A stretch of DNA of 64,000 nucleotides from Gordonia sp. KTR9 (GTDB lineage Bacteria > Actinomycetota > Actinomycetes > Mycobacteriales > Mycobacteriaceae). A program made the position numbers and the translations under genes. Positions 1-11,679 of this stretch are shown in pieces. Position 1 is the stretch's first letter, and every line of letters begins with the position of its first letter. The notes under the pieces are model-generated. The model saw only the letters and a list, made by a program, of their open reading frames with translations. It made no database searches and was not told the origin of the DNA. The stretch spans positions 3,410,001 to 3,474,000 of the forward strand of contig NC_018581.1 of NCBI RefSeq assembly GCF_000143885.2, given 5' to 3'.

Positions 1-88
1 AGTCCTCCGGCACGGGTTCGGGCGGCGGCCCGCCGTGCCCGTCGCCGAACCCGCCGTCGTGGCCGGGGCGCGGCGTGCCGTCGGTCAC
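1..88 (-). CDS. N-terminal fragment of an unidentified protein downstream of hisH
   Basis: A GTG start at 86-88 overlaps the hisH stop codon as GTGA, the same coupling used by the other his genes here. The visible N-terminus (about 29 residues, beginning [14 protein letters not shown]) is rich in Gly, Pro, Asp and His and has no recognisable domain. The gene runs off the left edge. In related actinomycetes the gene after hisH is often hisA, but this start does not resemble a HisA beta-alpha barrel. It may be an extra small or membrane protein between hisH and hisA, or a gene with a disordered N-terminus. Confidence 0.5.
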   Translation of the reverse strand, partial: MTDGTPRPGHDGGFGDGHGGPPPEPVPED

Positions 89-719
89 GAGAGTCCCCGA
101 ACCCAGTTCTCCAGCAGGTGGGCGCCAGCGTCACCGGACTTCTCCGGGTGGAACTGCGTGGCCGACAACGGCCCGTTCTCGACCGCGGCGAGGAACCGGC
201 CGCCGTGTTCGGCCCAGGTCAGTCGGGGTGCGACCAGAGGCGAACCCTCGTTGTCCATCTCCCAGGTCTGCGCGGCGTAGGAGTGCACGAAGTAGAAGCG
301 GGTGTCGGCGTCGAGTCCGTCGAACAGCACCGAACCCGCCGGGGCGTCGACCGTGTTCCAGCCCATGTGCGGCAGCACCGGCGCCGGCAGCTGCGTCACA
401 CTGCCCGGCCACTCCCCGCAACCCTCCGCCTCGACACCGAACTCGACGCCGCGCTCGAAGAGGATCTGCATGCCGACGCAGATGCCCAGCACCGGCCGCC
501 CGCCGGCGAGTCGCCGACCGACGATCCGATCGCCCTTGACGGCGCGGAGACCTTCCATGCAGGCGGCGAACGCGCCGACGCCGGGCACGACGAGTCCGGT
601 GGCCTCCAGGGCGGTGGTGAAGTCGGAGGTGACCGTCACCTGGGCCCCGGTCCGTTCCAGCGCGCGCTGCGCCGACCGCAGGTTGCCCGACCCGTAGTCG
701 AGGATGGTGACGTCGACGC

Positions 720-723
<4 letters not shown>
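85..723 (-). CDS. hisH: Imidazole glycerol phosphate synthase, glutaminase subunit HisH
   Basis: Class I glutamine amidotransferase that releases ammonia for HisF to build the imidazole ring in histidine synthesis. The 212-residue length is normal for HisH. The nucleophile Cys82 sits in GICVGMQ, and the His192/Glu194 pair of the triad is in TQFHPEK near the C-terminus. The oxyanion-strand motif PGVGAF is at about residues 47-52. The GTG start overlaps the hisB stop by 4 nt (GTGA), so translation is probably coupled. HisF and HisA are not in the window and presumably lie to the left. Confidence 0.97.
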
Positions 724-3861
<3,138 letters not shown>

Positions 3862-4066
3862 GATCTCTCCTGGTGGCTGCGGATTTACCCAACAAGGATA
3901 CGTGTCGGGTGCCAGCGGGTTTCTGGTGCGGGTTGTCACCGAGAACGTCGGGGCAGTTCGGTCCGGTATCCGGACGAATCTGCCCCGTCCTCTCACACGG
4001 CCGCCGACCGTGCGTGCTCCGAAACCCCGTCGCACGACGACGTCGTCCGCGTTTAACGTCCGGCGC

Positions 4067-4390
4067 GTGCCGGAACCACAGAAGCCGCTACACCTCTGCT
4101 GCCTGCTCTGGGCGCACGACGACACAGCCGACGCGCTGACCCGCTACGAGGACACCGTCCTCGACCTGCTCGCCGAGCACGGCGGTGCGGTCGTCAGCCG
4201 AGTGATCGGCGCCGGGCACGACGGCACGCCGCACGAGGTGCAGATCCTGAGCATGGCCGACCGCGACGCGCTCGACGCCTATCTCGCCGATCCGCGCCGC
4301 GTGGCGCTCGCCGACGAACGGGATCGGGCTATCGCCCGTACGGATGTGTTCGAGGTCGACATCCGAACCGGCGGCACCAGCAGCCTCTAA
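4067..4390 (+). CDS. Small YCII/DUF1330-like dimeric alpha-beta barrel protein
   Basis: A 107-residue protein that reads as a ferredoxin-like alpha+beta fold: a first strand ([12 protein letters not shown]), a helix with [15 protein letters not shown], then a strand and the phrase [43 protein letters not shown]. This layout resembles DUF1330, EthD or YCII families; the exact family is unproven. It is divergent from hisD. The GTG at 4067 follows a TAACGT -10-like hexamer (4053-4058) by 8 nt, suggesting a leaderless mRNA. Its stop overlaps the convergent nadC stop. No function is assigned. Confidence 0.65.
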   Translation: MPEPQKPLHLCCLLWAHDDTADALTRYEDTVLDLLAEHGGAVVSRVIGAGHDGTPHEVQILSMADRDALDAYLADPRRVALADERDRAIARTDVFEVDIRTGGTSSL

Positions 4391-5316
4391 GGCGCCGGGA
4401 TGTCCAGCCCGAGGTCCAGCACGGTGACCGAGTGTGTCAGCGCGCCGACCGCCAGGTAGTCGACCCCGGTACGGGCGTAGTCGGCGGCGACGTCGAGGGA
4501 CAGTCCGCCGGAGCTCTCCAGCTTGGTCTCGGGCGAGCGGGTGTTGCGACGCTGCACGGCCATCTGGGTCGCCCATGGTTCGAAGTTGTCGAGCAGCACC
4601 AGCTGGGGTCGCAGTTCGAGGACCTCGTCGAGCTGGGCCAGCGAGTCCACCTCGACCTCGACGGGGAGATCCGGCGCGGCCGAACGCACGGCCTGCAGGG
4701 CCGCCGCGACCGAGCCCGCGGCGACGACGTGGTTGTCCTTGATGAGGGCGGCGTCGCCGAGACCCATCCGGTGGTTGACTCCCCCGCCGGCACGAACGGC
4801 GTATTTCTGCAGATGCCGCAGGCCCGGAAGCGTCTTGCGCGAGTCGCGGATTCGGGCGCCCGTGCCCTCCACCGCCGCCACCCATTCCGCGGTGGTGGTG
4901 GCAATACCCGACAGGTGGGAGATGAGGTTCAGCGCAGTGCGTTCCGCAGTCAGCAGCGCACGCGTCGGGGCATGGACGGCGAGCACCACCGCACCCGGTT
5001 CCACCCGGGCGCCGTCGTCGACCCGGGACGTGATCGTGTAGTCGCCCGCGCCGATCACCTCGTCGAAGACCGCCTCGACGACGGGGACGCCGGCGATCAC
5101 ACCGTGCGCGCGGCTGATGATCGCCGCATCGACGACCGCGTCGGCGGGGACCGTGGACGAGGTCGTGATGTCGGGCCCGTACCGCAGATCTTCGTCGAGG
5201 GCGGTGCGGATCAGCGCGCGGACCTCGTCGGTGACCGCGGCCCCCAGCTCGCCGCTCGCGGCCTGCCCGACGAAGCCGTTGCCCGTCGCGTTCGTGGAGG
5301 GGGTGGAGTTGCTCAC
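4387..5316 (-). CDS. nadC: Nicotinate-nucleotide pyrophosphorylase NadC
   Basis: Quinolinate phosphoribosyltransferase: quinolinate plus PRPP gives nicotinate mononucleotide, the entry to NAD. The 309-residue protein carries the phosphoribosyltransferase signature [18 protein letters not shown], the [10 protein letters not shown] and IKDNH motifs, [10 protein letters not shown], and a C-terminal SGGL phosphate-binding turn. The GTG start (5314-5316) overlaps the nadA stop by 4 nt. In Mycobacterium tuberculosis nadB lies between nadA and nadC; here it does not. Confidence 0.96.
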   Translation of the reverse strand: MSNSTPSTNATGNGFVGQAASGELGAAVTDEVRALIRTALDEDLRYGPDITTSSTVPADAVVDAAIISRAHGVIAGVPVVEAVFDEVIGAGDYTITSRVDDGARVEPGAVVLAVHAPTRALLTAERTALNLISHLSGIATTTAEWVAAVEGTGARIRDSRKTLPGLRHLQKYAVRAGGGVNHRMGLGDAALIKDNHVVAAGSVAAALQAVRSAAPDLPVEVEVDSLAQLDEVLELRPQLVLLDNFEPWATQMAVQRRNTRSPETKLESSGGLSLDVAADYARTGVDYLAVGALTHSVTVLDLGLDIPAP

Positions 5317-6371
5317 TCGCCCGATCCGGGGTTGCCGATCGCGATCATCCGCTCGACACTCTTGCGCGCCTTCTCGGCGACATCGGCGTCGACGAAGACC
5401 TCGTCGCGGCCCTCGCGCAGGCACCGGAGCATGGCCGCGGGCGTGATCATCTTCATGTAGGGGCACGACGCGCGGTCGTTGACGGCCTGGAAGTCGACAC
5501 CGGGTGCCGCCTTGCGCAACTGGTGCAGCATCCCGACCTCGGTGGCGACCAGGACCTGCTTCGCACCCGTCTCGCGGGCCGCGTCGAGCATGCCGCCGGT
5601 GGAGAGGATCTTCACCTTGTCCTCGGGTACGAAACCCTCGCCCGCCAGATACAGCGCCGATGTCGCGCAACCGCATTCGGGGTGGATGAACAGATCGGCG
5701 TCGGGGTGAGCGTTCGCCTGCGCGGTCAGCTCGTCACCGTTGATGCCGGCGTGCACGTGGCATTCGCCCGCCCAGATGTGGATGTTGTCGCGGCCGGTCT
5801 CGCGCTTGACGTGTGCGCCGAGGAACTGGTCCGGCAGGAACAGCACGTCGCGATCGGGATCGATCGAGGCGACCACGTCGACGGCGTTCGACGACGTGCA
5901 GCAGATGTCGGTGAGACCCTTCACCTCGGCGGTGGTGTTGACGTAGGACACCACGAGCGCGTCGGGGAACTCGGCCTTCCAGGCCCGCAGTTCGTCCGCG
6001 GTGATCGAGTCGGCCAGCGAACATCCGGCGCGCTCGTCGGGGATGAGGACCCGCTTCTCCGGGCTCAGGATCTTGGCGGTCTCCGCCATGAAGTGCACGC
6101 CGCAGAAGATGATCTCGTCCGAGTCGACCTCGGCCGCGATCCGCGACAACGCGAGCGAGTCGCCCACATGGTCGGCGACGTCCTGGATGGCCGGGAGCTG
6201 GTAATTGTGCGCGAGCAACGTCGCGTTGCGCGCCTTGGCCAGGCGCCGCACCTCGTCCGCCCATTCCTGGGTCGGCTCCACGCCGGTGTAGCCACCGGGG
6301 GCGTCGTACCACTCGGCATCGACGAGCCCCGCTGCTGTCACGGCCGCCGGGCGATCACTGGTGATGCTCAT
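5313..6371 (-). CDS. nadA: Quinolinate synthase NadA
   Basis: [4Fe-4S] enzyme that condenses iminoaspartate with dihydroxyacetone phosphate to quinolinate. The 352-residue protein contains the three expected cysteine regions: [27 protein letters not shown], and the C-terminal [17 protein letters not shown] segment. [18 protein letters not shown] is also characteristic. The ATG at 6369-6371 has GGAGTGG upstream. It leads the nadA-nadC pair and sits just downstream of a perfect 9-bp inverted repeat that is a likely NrtR operator. Confidence 0.96.
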   Translation of the reverse strand: MSITSDRPAAVTAAGLVDAEWYDAPGGYTGVEPTQEWADEVRRLAKARNATLLAHNYQLPAIQDVADHVGDSLALSRIAAEVDSDEIIFCGVHFMAETAKILSPEKRVLIPDERAGCSLADSITADELRAWKAEFPDALVVSYVNTTAEVKGLTDICCTSSNAVDVVASIDPDRDVLFLPDQFLGAHVKRETGRDNIHIWAGECHVHAGINGDELTAQANAHPDADLFIHPECGCATSALYLAGEGFVPEDKVKILSTGGMLDAARETGAKQVLVATEVGMLHQLRKAAPGVDFQAVNDRASCPYMKMITPAAMLRCLREGRDEVFVDADVAEKARKSVERMIAIGNPGSGE

Positions 6372-6453
6372 TGCCACTCCTCTGGCTGCCCGGCGACGAG
6401 TTCCGTCCCCGGGACGCTGGTTCCCCAGATCACGGGCCGTGTGTCCGAGGCAG

Positions 6454-6476
6454 GTTTTCGACTCATGGTCGAAAAC
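6454..6476. promoter_or_regulatory. Candidate NrtR operator upstream of nadA
   Basis: A perfect inverted repeat: GTTTTCGAC (6454-6462), a 5-nt spacer, and GTCGAAAAC (6468-6476). It lies 83 nt upstream of nadA. On the minus strand a TACGAT hexamer just upstream could be the -10 box, so a repressor bound here would block the start of transcription. Actinobacterial nadABC is known to be NrtR-regulated, and an NrtR-like gene lies 2 kb away. Assignment of this repeat to NrtR is inference. Confidence 0.6.
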
Positions 6477-6566
6477 GCTATGCATCGTAACATTCGCCAC
6501 ACACAGGACATTCCCACGACCTGACCGGACGCGGTCGACGGCAGGCCAGGCCGGCCGGTCCGCACC

Positions 6567-7073
6567 TCACGAGCACATCAGTGCGTCGAGATAGCGCTCG
6601 GTGAATCGCGACTGCGCGAGCCGCCCGACGGGGCCGCCCAGACGGGTGAACCACCGACCCGGGCGCGAGAAGGCGACTATGTGCCCGACCACGGTGTCGT
6701 CGTCGAGCCACTCCACCCAGAAACGTTCTTCGCCGATCTCGGGATGACCGGGGAGCGTGCCGTAGGCGAAGCCGCACTGGCGCGGTGCGTCGATCACCTC
6801 GACGACCCGGCACCGCGCGGTGATCCCGAGTGGTCCGACACCGACCCGCAGGTCGACGTCGGCGCCGACCGTTGCCGCGGAGGTGGACTCATCGACCCCG
6901 AAACCGGCACGGCGATGCATGTCCCAGCCGAGAATCCGCTGCCCGGCCGAGGAGAAGCACGTGGCCCCCGATCCCACGACCCGCGAGCGCCGCAGGTGGT
7001 GGTAGCCGGGCGGCAGCGTGCCCGAGGTCGCGCCGACCTCGGGATAGGTGAGCGCCGGCCGGTTCACGGTCAC
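6567..7073 (-). CDS. DUF1990 family protein
   Basis: A 168-residue soluble protein that I match to DUF1990 from its start and middle: PALTYPEVGATSG, PPGYHHLRRSRVVGSG, then a strand-rich region ending in EERFWVEWLDDDTVVGHIVAFSRPGRWFTRLGGPVGRLAQ and a terminal RYLDAL. The fold is probably related to SRPBCC/START-like lipid-binding barrels, but the biochemical role is unknown. Its GTG start overlaps the stop of the XRE regulator upstream (GTGA), so the two are co-translated and this protein is probably under the same control as the regulator. Confidence 0.8.
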   Translation of the reverse strand: MTVNRPALTYPEVGATSGTLPPGYHHLRRSRVVGSGATCFSSAGQRILGWDMHRRAGFGVDESTSAATVGADVDLRVGVGPLGITARCRVVEVIDAPRQCGFAYGTLPGHPEIGEERFWVEWLDDDTVVGHIVAFSRPGRWFTRLGGPVGRLAQSRFTERYLDALMCS

Positions 7074-7330
7074 CCGGCCCGCACCACCTCGGCGTCGAGC
7101 ACGAGCGCCAGATCGTCGAGCGAGACACCGAGCGCGCGGGCGAGAGCCGCGATCGTGGCGAAGGCGGGCGTCGGCATGCGTCCGGTCTCGATCTTTCGCA
7201 GGGTCTCCGGCGAGATGCCCGCGCCGAGTGCCACATCACCGAGCGGGCGGTCGTCGCGCAACTCGCGGAGACGGGCACCGAGACGACGACCTGCCGCGAT
7301 CTGTTCCGGGGTCAACGGGTTGCGCACCAT
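7070..7330 (-). CDS. XRE-family transcriptional regulator
   Basis: An 86-residue protein that is almost entirely one Cro/C1-type helix-turn-helix: RRLGARLRELRDDRPLGDVALGAGISPETLRKIETGRMPTPAFATIAALARALGVSLDDLALV. I start it at the ATG 7328-7330; the longer reading (to 7393) would run through the palindromic operator. It is divergent from the methionine aminopeptidase gene at 7412 and shares a 4-nt overlap with the downstream DUF1990 gene. It most likely binds the nested repeat at 7351-7387 and controls itself and the divergent gene. Confidence 0.85.
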   Translation of the reverse strand: MVRNPLTPEQIAAGRRLGARLRELRDDRPLGDVALGAGISPETLRKIETGRMPTPAFATIAALARALGVSLDDLALVLDAEVVRAG

Positions 7331-7350
7331 GTGGCGATGGTAGCGGCTCC

Positions 7351-7387
7351 GGTATACAAATACCGACAATACTGGTATTTCTATACC
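7351..7387. promoter_or_regulatory. Nested palindromic operator between XRE regulator and methionine aminopeptidase
   Basis: Two copies of GGTAT-N4-ATACC (7351-7364 and 7374-7387) are separated by 9 nt. Each copy is itself a palindrome, and the two are inverted relative to one another with 13 of 14 bases matching. The element fills the 81-nt divergent gap and overlaps any promoter of either gene. It is AT-rich relative to its surroundings. I infer binding by the adjacent XRE protein. Confidence 0.75.
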
Positions 7388-7411
7388 GCACACCGCTACG
7401 AGAGGACGAGA

Positions 7412-8185
7412 ATGGTCGAGCTGAAGTCACCCGCCGAGGTGGCCGCCATGGGGGTGACGGGCGCCTTCATCGCCGATCTGCTGGACGACCTCGCCGGCCG
7501 CGCCGACGTCGGCGTCAACCTCCTCGAACTCGAGGAACGCGCGCGAGAACTCATCGCCGAGCGAGGCGCGCAGTCCTGCTACTGGGACTACTCGCCGTCG
7601 TTCGGCCGCGGACCCTTCCGCAACGTGATCTGTCTGTCGGTGAACGACGCTGTCCTGCACGGCCTCCCGCACGACTACGTCCTCGCCGACGGAGACCTGC
7701 TGTCCATGGACATCGCCGTCGCGATCGACGGCTGGGTGGCCGACTCCGCACGCAGCATCATCGTCGGCACCCCGCGACCCGACGACCAGCGACTCGTCGC
7801 GGCCACCGAGGAGGCCCTGAGCGCGGCCATCGACGCGGCACGTCCGGGCGGGCGGATCGGCGACATCTCGTCGGCGATCGGCGCCGTCGCCGCCGCGCAT
7901 GGATACCGGGTCAACACCGAGTTCGGCGGACACGGCCTCGGCCGCACCATGCACGAGGACCCCCACGTCGCGAACGTGGGCCGGGCCGGACGCGGCATGA
8001 AACTCCGCCCGGGCCTCACCCTCGCACTCGAACCGTGGTTCACGCTCGGATCCGAGCGCATCAAGTTCGACGCCGACGGGTGGACGATCCGGTCCTTCGA
8101 CGGTTCCCGCGGCGCCCACAGCGAGCACACGATCGCCGTCACCGACGGCGAAGCGCTGATCCTCACGACGAACGGGGGCGGGTAG
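7412..8185 (+). CDS. map: Type I methionine aminopeptidase
   Basis: Removes the initiator methionine from nascent proteins. The 257-residue length is that of short type Ib enzymes without an N-terminal extension. All metal ligands appear: Asp pair spaced by 11 in SMDIAVAIDGWVAD, the histidine region GGHGLGRTMHEDPHVAN, Glu in LALEPWF, and Glu in SEHTIAVTDGE. The ATG at 7412 has an AGAGGACGAG ribosome site. It stands alone and divergent from an XRE regulator, so it may be a second, regulated copy rather than the housekeeping one near secY; that is inference. Confidence 0.92.
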   Translation: MVELKSPAEVAAMGVTGAFIADLLDDLAGRADVGVNLLELEERARELIAERGAQSCYWDYSPSFGRGPFRNVICLSVNDAVLHGLPHDYVLADGDLLSMDIAVAIDGWVADSARSIIVGTPRPDDQRLVAATEEALSAAIDAARPGGRIGDISSAIGAVAAAHGYRVNTEFGGHGLGRTMHEDPHVANVGRAGRGMKLRPGLTLALEPWFTLGSERIKFDADGWTIRSFDGSRGAHSEHTIAVTDGEALILTTNGGG

Positions 8186-8258
8186 TCGAGGTCACCATGT
8201 GGCTTCGACACGGCGCCTCGCTTGCGCTCGGAGCCGGCTCAACCAGCAGGGGGCGTCC

Positions 8259-8264
8259 TACAAT
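8259..8264 (+). promoter_or_regulatory. -10 box of a leaderless nrtR transcript
   Basis: TACAAT ends 7 nt before the ATG at 8272, which would put the transcription start at or next to the A of the start codon. No ribosome-binding site is seen upstream of the ATG, consistent with a leaderless mRNA. Confidence 0.6.
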
Positions 8265-8271
8265 CGTGCGC

Positions 8272-9030
8272 ATGCCAGCCGCCGGGTCCGAGCCACCCAT
8301 CGCCGACGGTACGACCCTCCGGGTGGAAGTCCTGAGTGTCGTGTTCCAGATCCGGGTCCCCCAGATCCGGTTCTCGCCGAACACCGCGCCCGACTCCGGA
8401 TGCGATTCGGACACCGATGATCCCTCGCTGTGCGTCTTGTTGACGCGGTCGGTCGACGGCCTCTGGACACTGCCGGGCGGCGGGGTCGGCGCCGAGGAGA
8501 CCCTGTCGGCGAGCGCTCGCCGACTCGTCGCGGACTCCCTCGACGTCCGCGACATCGCGCATCTGGAACAGCTGTCGGTCTTCTCCGATCCGCATCGGGT
8601 GCCCGTGTTCCGCACCATCGCCTCGACCTACATGGGCCTTGTGCCCTCTGACGCCGCCGCGACGCCGCCCGACGCCGCGGGCTGGTTCGCCGTGGACGAA
8701 CTGCCGCCGCTGGCCTTCGATCACACCGAGATCGTCGATGCGGCGCGGCATCGGCTCGCCGCGAAGCTCTCGTACACCAACATCGCGTTCGCCTTGGCGC
8801 CGGCCCGGTTCCCGATGTCGGCACTGTCTGAGATCTATTGCGCCGCACTGGGTTATCCCGTGGACACGACCAACCTGCTGCGTATCCTGAGCCGGCGCGC
8901 CGTGGTGGTCTCCACCGGCACCGTCGGCAAGACCGGCCGCAGCGGCGGCCGCCCGCCTGCCCTCTATGCCTTCGCCGAGAAGGAGTTACGCGTCACAGAT
9001 GAGTTCGCGACGCTGCGCCCGCCGATGTGA
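8272..9030 (+). CDS. nrtR: NrtR-type Nudix-fold transcriptional regulator of NAD metabolism
   Basis: A 252-residue protein with an N-terminal Nudix domain and a C-terminal winged-helix domain, the NrtR layout. The Nudix box region (LPGGGVGAEETLSASARRL, about residues 68-86) keeps the GGG start and one Glu but lacks the REUxEE glutamates, as expected when Nudix domains become ADP-ribose sensors rather than hydrolases. The C-terminus has LSYTNIAFALAP and GGRPPALYAF, typical of NrtR. NrtR represses NAD synthesis genes in other actinobacteria; here it lies near nadA and a strong palindrome. Its last 38 nt overlap the convergent DUF2567 gene. Confidence 0.85.
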   Translation: MPAAGSEPPIADGTTLRVEVLSVVFQIRVPQIRFSPNTAPDSGCDSDTDDPSLCVLLTRSVDGLWTLPGGGVGAEETLSASARRLVADSLDVRDIAHLEQLSVFSDPHRVPVFRTIASTYMGLVPSDAAATPPDAAGWFAVDELPPLAFDHTEIVDAARHRLAAKLSYTNIAFALAPARFPMSALSEIYCAALGYPVDTTNLLRILSRRAVVVSTGTVGKTGRSGGRPPALYAFAEKELRVTDEFATLRPPM

Positions 9031-9589
9031 ACGCATCCGCTGACAGCTCATGGTCGTCGAGATCCCCGACACCGAGGTCGGCTGTCCGCGAGGACAACAC
9101 GCACACGAGGTAGACGAGGGCGAAGGCGAACGGCGCGCAGATGAGCAGCGTCCACGGCTGGCTCGAACCGGCACGGGTCGCGCCGTCGAGCAGGAGTTCC
9201 GGCGCGATCCGATACGTCGCATCGACCGGCAGCGCGGTCGGATCGTCGTCGAATCGCAGACCCGCGACCCACATCCCGACCGACGCCGCGATCGCCGATC
9301 CGGCCGTGGTCGCGAGTGCCGGCCAGACGAAACCACTGACGCCCCGCCACGACCGGGCCGCGAACCACGCCGCCACGGCGGCGACCGCGCCGTAGGCGAA
9401 CATCGTCATGGCGAAGGCTCCCACGCCGTCGAAGTCGGCGGGGATGTCGTCGCGGCGGAGACCTTCGAACACGACTCCGGTCGTCGGCGGGGTGACGAGG
9501 GCCCAGATCACCCCGGCCACCGCACCGAGCAGCGCGACACCGATGCAGACGACCGCCAGGCGGGAGACCGAGCGCACCGGCGGGTTCAC
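8993..9589 (-). CDS. DUF2567 multi-pass membrane protein
   Basis: A 198-residue membrane protein with about four hydrophobic segments: [22 protein letters not shown] near the start, [43 protein letters not shown], and [18 protein letters not shown]. The [10 protein letters not shown] motif after the first segment and the position downstream of bioB resemble Rv1591-like DUF2567 proteins. The GTG start at 9587-9589 overlaps the bsaP stop (GTGA); the longer reading frame upstream is not convincing. Function unknown; its fixed place in the biotin cluster is the only hint. Confidence 0.75.
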   Translation of the reverse strand: MNPPVRSVSRLAVVCIGVALLGAVAGVIWALVTPPTTGVVFEGLRRDDIPADFDGVGAFAMTMFAYGAVAAVAAWFAARSWRGVSGFVWPALATTAGSAIAASVGMWVAGLRFDDDPTALPVDATYRIAPELLLDGATRAGSSQPWTLLICAPFAFALVYLVCVLSSRTADLGVGDLDDHELSADAFTSAGAASRTHL

Positions 9590-9825
9590 CGGCGCCCCAG
9601 CTCGGTCGAGTCGACCGTGCCGTGCCGTGAGCAGCGCGCGTCCCACCCGTCGGGCCGCACCTGGACCACCATCCGGCGTCCGCACTGACCGCAGAAGCGA
9701 GGTGGTTCGAGACCCAGCCGGGCGGCCTGCGGAACGGCGTCGGGAGCCTGCAGTTCCAGTTGGAGTCCGGTGAAGACACCGAACCGGCACGGCTCGGCGA
9801 GTGGACCCGGGACGGTGTCGATCAT
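9586..9825 (-). CDS. bsaP: Biotin synthase auxiliary protein BsaP
   Basis: A 79-residue protein immediately downstream of bioB, corresponding in position and sequence to Rv1590-type proteins reported to be required by mycobacterial biotin synthase. It has the expected FCGQCGRRM segment (a CxxC pair), a third Cys in DARCSRHG, and an N-terminal CRFGVFTG segment. The cysteines suggest metal or Fe-S binding. Recognition rests on size, cysteine pattern and neighbourhood. The ATG at 9823-9825 is 34 nt past the bioB stop; its stop overlaps the next start. Confidence 0.8.
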   Translation of the reverse strand: MIDTVPGPLAEPCRFGVFTGLQLELQAPDAVPQAARLGLEPPRFCGQCGRRMVVQVRPDGWDARCSRHGTVDSTELGRR

Positions 9826-9859
9826 GAGAACACGCTACCCATCGCGGCGGACGATCCCG

Positions 9860-10897
9860 TCAGATCGTGTCGTTCAGCGACTTGATCGGCATCGACAGAT
9901 CGCTGAGGAGGTCGAGGTCGTCCTCGGCGGGCCGGCCGAGGGTCGTCAGGTAGTTGCCGACGATGACGGCGTTGATGCCACCGAGGATGCCCTGCTTGGC
10001 CCCGAGGTCGCCGAGGGTGATCTCGCGTCCGCCGGCGAAGCGCAGGATGGTGCGCGGCAATGCGAGGCGGAAGGCGGCCACCGACTTGAGGGCCTCCGAC
10101 GCGGGCAGCAAGTCGAGGTCGCCGAAGGGGGTGCCCGGCCGCGGATTCAGGAAGTTCAGCGGCACCTCGTCGGGCTCGAGCGTGGCCAGCTCGGCGGCGA
10201 ACTCCGCGCGCTGCTCCAGGGACTCGCCCATGCCGAGGATGCCGCCGCAGCAGACCTCCATGCCCGCCTCGCGGACCATGCGCAGGGTGTCCCAGCGCTC
10301 CTCCCAGGTGTGGGTCGTCACCACGTTCGGGAAATGGCTGCGCGCGGTCTCCAGGTTGTGGTTGTAGCGGTGCACGCCCATGTCTCGCAGCTGGTCGACC
10401 TGCTCCTGGGTGAGCATGCCCAGGCTGCAGGCGATCTGGATGTCGACCTCGTTGCGGATGGCCTCGATGCCCGCCGCGACCTGACTGAGCAGTCGCTTGT
10501 CGGGACCGCGAACCGCGGCGACGATGCAGAACTCGGTCGCGCCGGTCTTCGCGGTCTGCTTGGCGGCCTCCACCAGCGAGGGGATGTCGATCCAGGCGCT
10601 GCGCACCGGCGAGGCGAAAAGGCCGGACTGCGAACAGAAGTGGCAGTCCTCCGGGCAGCCGCCGGTCTTCAGCGAGATGATGCCCTCGACCTCGACCTCC
10701 GGTCCGCACCAGCGCATCCGCACGTCATGTGCCAGCTGGAGCAGCTCGGTCAGCCGGTCGTCGGACAACCGCAGGACCTGCAGGACCTGCTCCTGATCGA
10801 GGGGTTCGCCGCGGTCGAGCACCTGGGCGCGGGCGATCGCGAGGATGTCCTCCGACGCCGGGGCGGAGGTGGCGGCGTCGACTGTTGCCTGGGTCAC
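9860..10897 (-). CDS. bioB: Biotin synthase BioB
   Basis: Radical SAM enzyme that inserts sulfur into dethiobiotin to form biotin. The 345-residue protein has the SAM-cluster motif CPEDCHFC (CxxxCxxC) at about residues 80-87, and downstream BioB blocks such as [40 protein letters not shown] and the C-terminal [20 protein letters not shown]. The GTG at 10895-10897 has a strong AAGGAG upstream, so it is preferred to longer readings. It follows bioD by 41 nt and precedes bsaP. Confidence 0.97.
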   Translation of the reverse strand: MTQATVDAATSAPASEDILAIARAQVLDRGEPLDQEQVLQVLRLSDDRLTELLQLAHDVRMRWCGPEVEVEGIISLKTGGCPEDCHFCSQSGLFASPVRSAWIDIPSLVEAAKQTAKTGATEFCIVAAVRGPDKRLLSQVAAGIEAIRNEVDIQIACSLGMLTQEQVDQLRDMGVHRYNHNLETARSHFPNVVTTHTWEERWDTLRMVREAGMEVCCGGILGMGESLEQRAEFAAELATLEPDEVPLNFLNPRPGTPFGDLDLLPASEALKSVAAFRLALPRTILRFAGGREITLGDLGAKQGILGGINAVIVGNYLTTLGRPAEDDLDLLSDLSMPIKSLNDTI

Positions 10898-10938
10898 TGG
10901 TGATACTCCTTGGATGGATGTTCCACTGCGGGAACGGT

Positions 10939-11679
10939 TTACGGCGTCCGGACGAGCTGTTCCGATCGCGTGGGCGAAAGAGCGGAGAGCCACTCGCCGT
11001 CGAACCAGGACGGTGCGTGGCGGCGGAAGTCGGCTGGTTCGAGATCCGCCGCGCCCGCCGGCAGGACGCCGACGACCGGTACCCCGGTCACCCGCGGAAG
11101 GTCGGTGCGGTTGCACCGCATCGCGAGGTCGGGATCGTCCGGCCACCAGCCGATCACGAGTCCGGCCGGGCGTAGTCCACGTGCCCGCACCGCGTTCACG
11201 GTGAGTTCGGCGTGGTTGAGCGCGCCGAGGCCCGGTGCCACCACCACGACGACACCGTCGGCGGTGCCGGGCCGCAGGCTCGCCGAGGCGATGTCGAGGA
11301 TGGTGGCGGTCTCGCCCAGGCGAACCATCACTCCACCCGCCCCTTCGACGAGGACGAGGTCGTGCGTCGCGGCGAGGTCGTCCACCGCGCGGACGATCAC
11401 CGCCGGATCGGCCAGAGGCATCCCGGCACGGCGCGCGGCGGTGTCGGGCGCGAGGGGTTCCGGGTAGCGGAACGACTCGACGGCGGTCATCACGCCTGCG
11501 AGGCGGCGTACCTCGGCGAGGTCACCGGGCTCGTCGGGACCGACTCCGGTCTGGACGGGTTTGCATACGGCCGGCTCCGGCCGTACCGATGCGGCAAGCG
11601 CTGCGGTCGCGACGGTCTTCCCGACGTCGGTCGAGGTCCCGGTGACGGCGAGGACCGTGCCGCGCTCCCGGGTGGTCAT
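10939..11679 (-). CDS. bioD: Dethiobiotin synthetase BioD
   Basis: ATP-dependent ligase that closes the ureido ring: 7,8-diaminopelargonate plus CO2 gives dethiobiotin. The 246-residue protein starts [22 protein letters not shown], in which GTSTDVGKT is the P-loop. KPVQTG (diaminopelargonate/ATP contact) and [11 protein letters not shown] follow in the usual order. The ATG at 11677-11679 overlaps the bioF stop as ATGA. Confidence 0.96.
   Translation of the reverse strand: MTTRERGTVLAVTGTSTDVGKTVATAALAASVRPEPAVCKPVQTGVGPDEPGDLAEVRRLAGVMTAVESFRYPEPLAPDTAARRAGMPLADPAVIVRAVDDLAATHDLVLVEGAGGVMVRLGETATILDIASASLRPGTADGVVVVVAPGLGALNHAELTVNAVRARGLRPAGLVIGWWPDDPDLAMRCNRTDLPRVTGVPVVGVLPAGAADLEPADFRRHAPSWFDGEWLSALSPTRSEQLVRTP

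Noticed and set aside
10920..10935. GTTCC/GGAAC repeat between bioD and bioB as a fourth BioQ site
   Set aside because: Arms are only 5 bp, the sequence does not match the CCTGNAC-N3-GTNCAGG consensus, and bioB is close to bioD with no obvious promoter.
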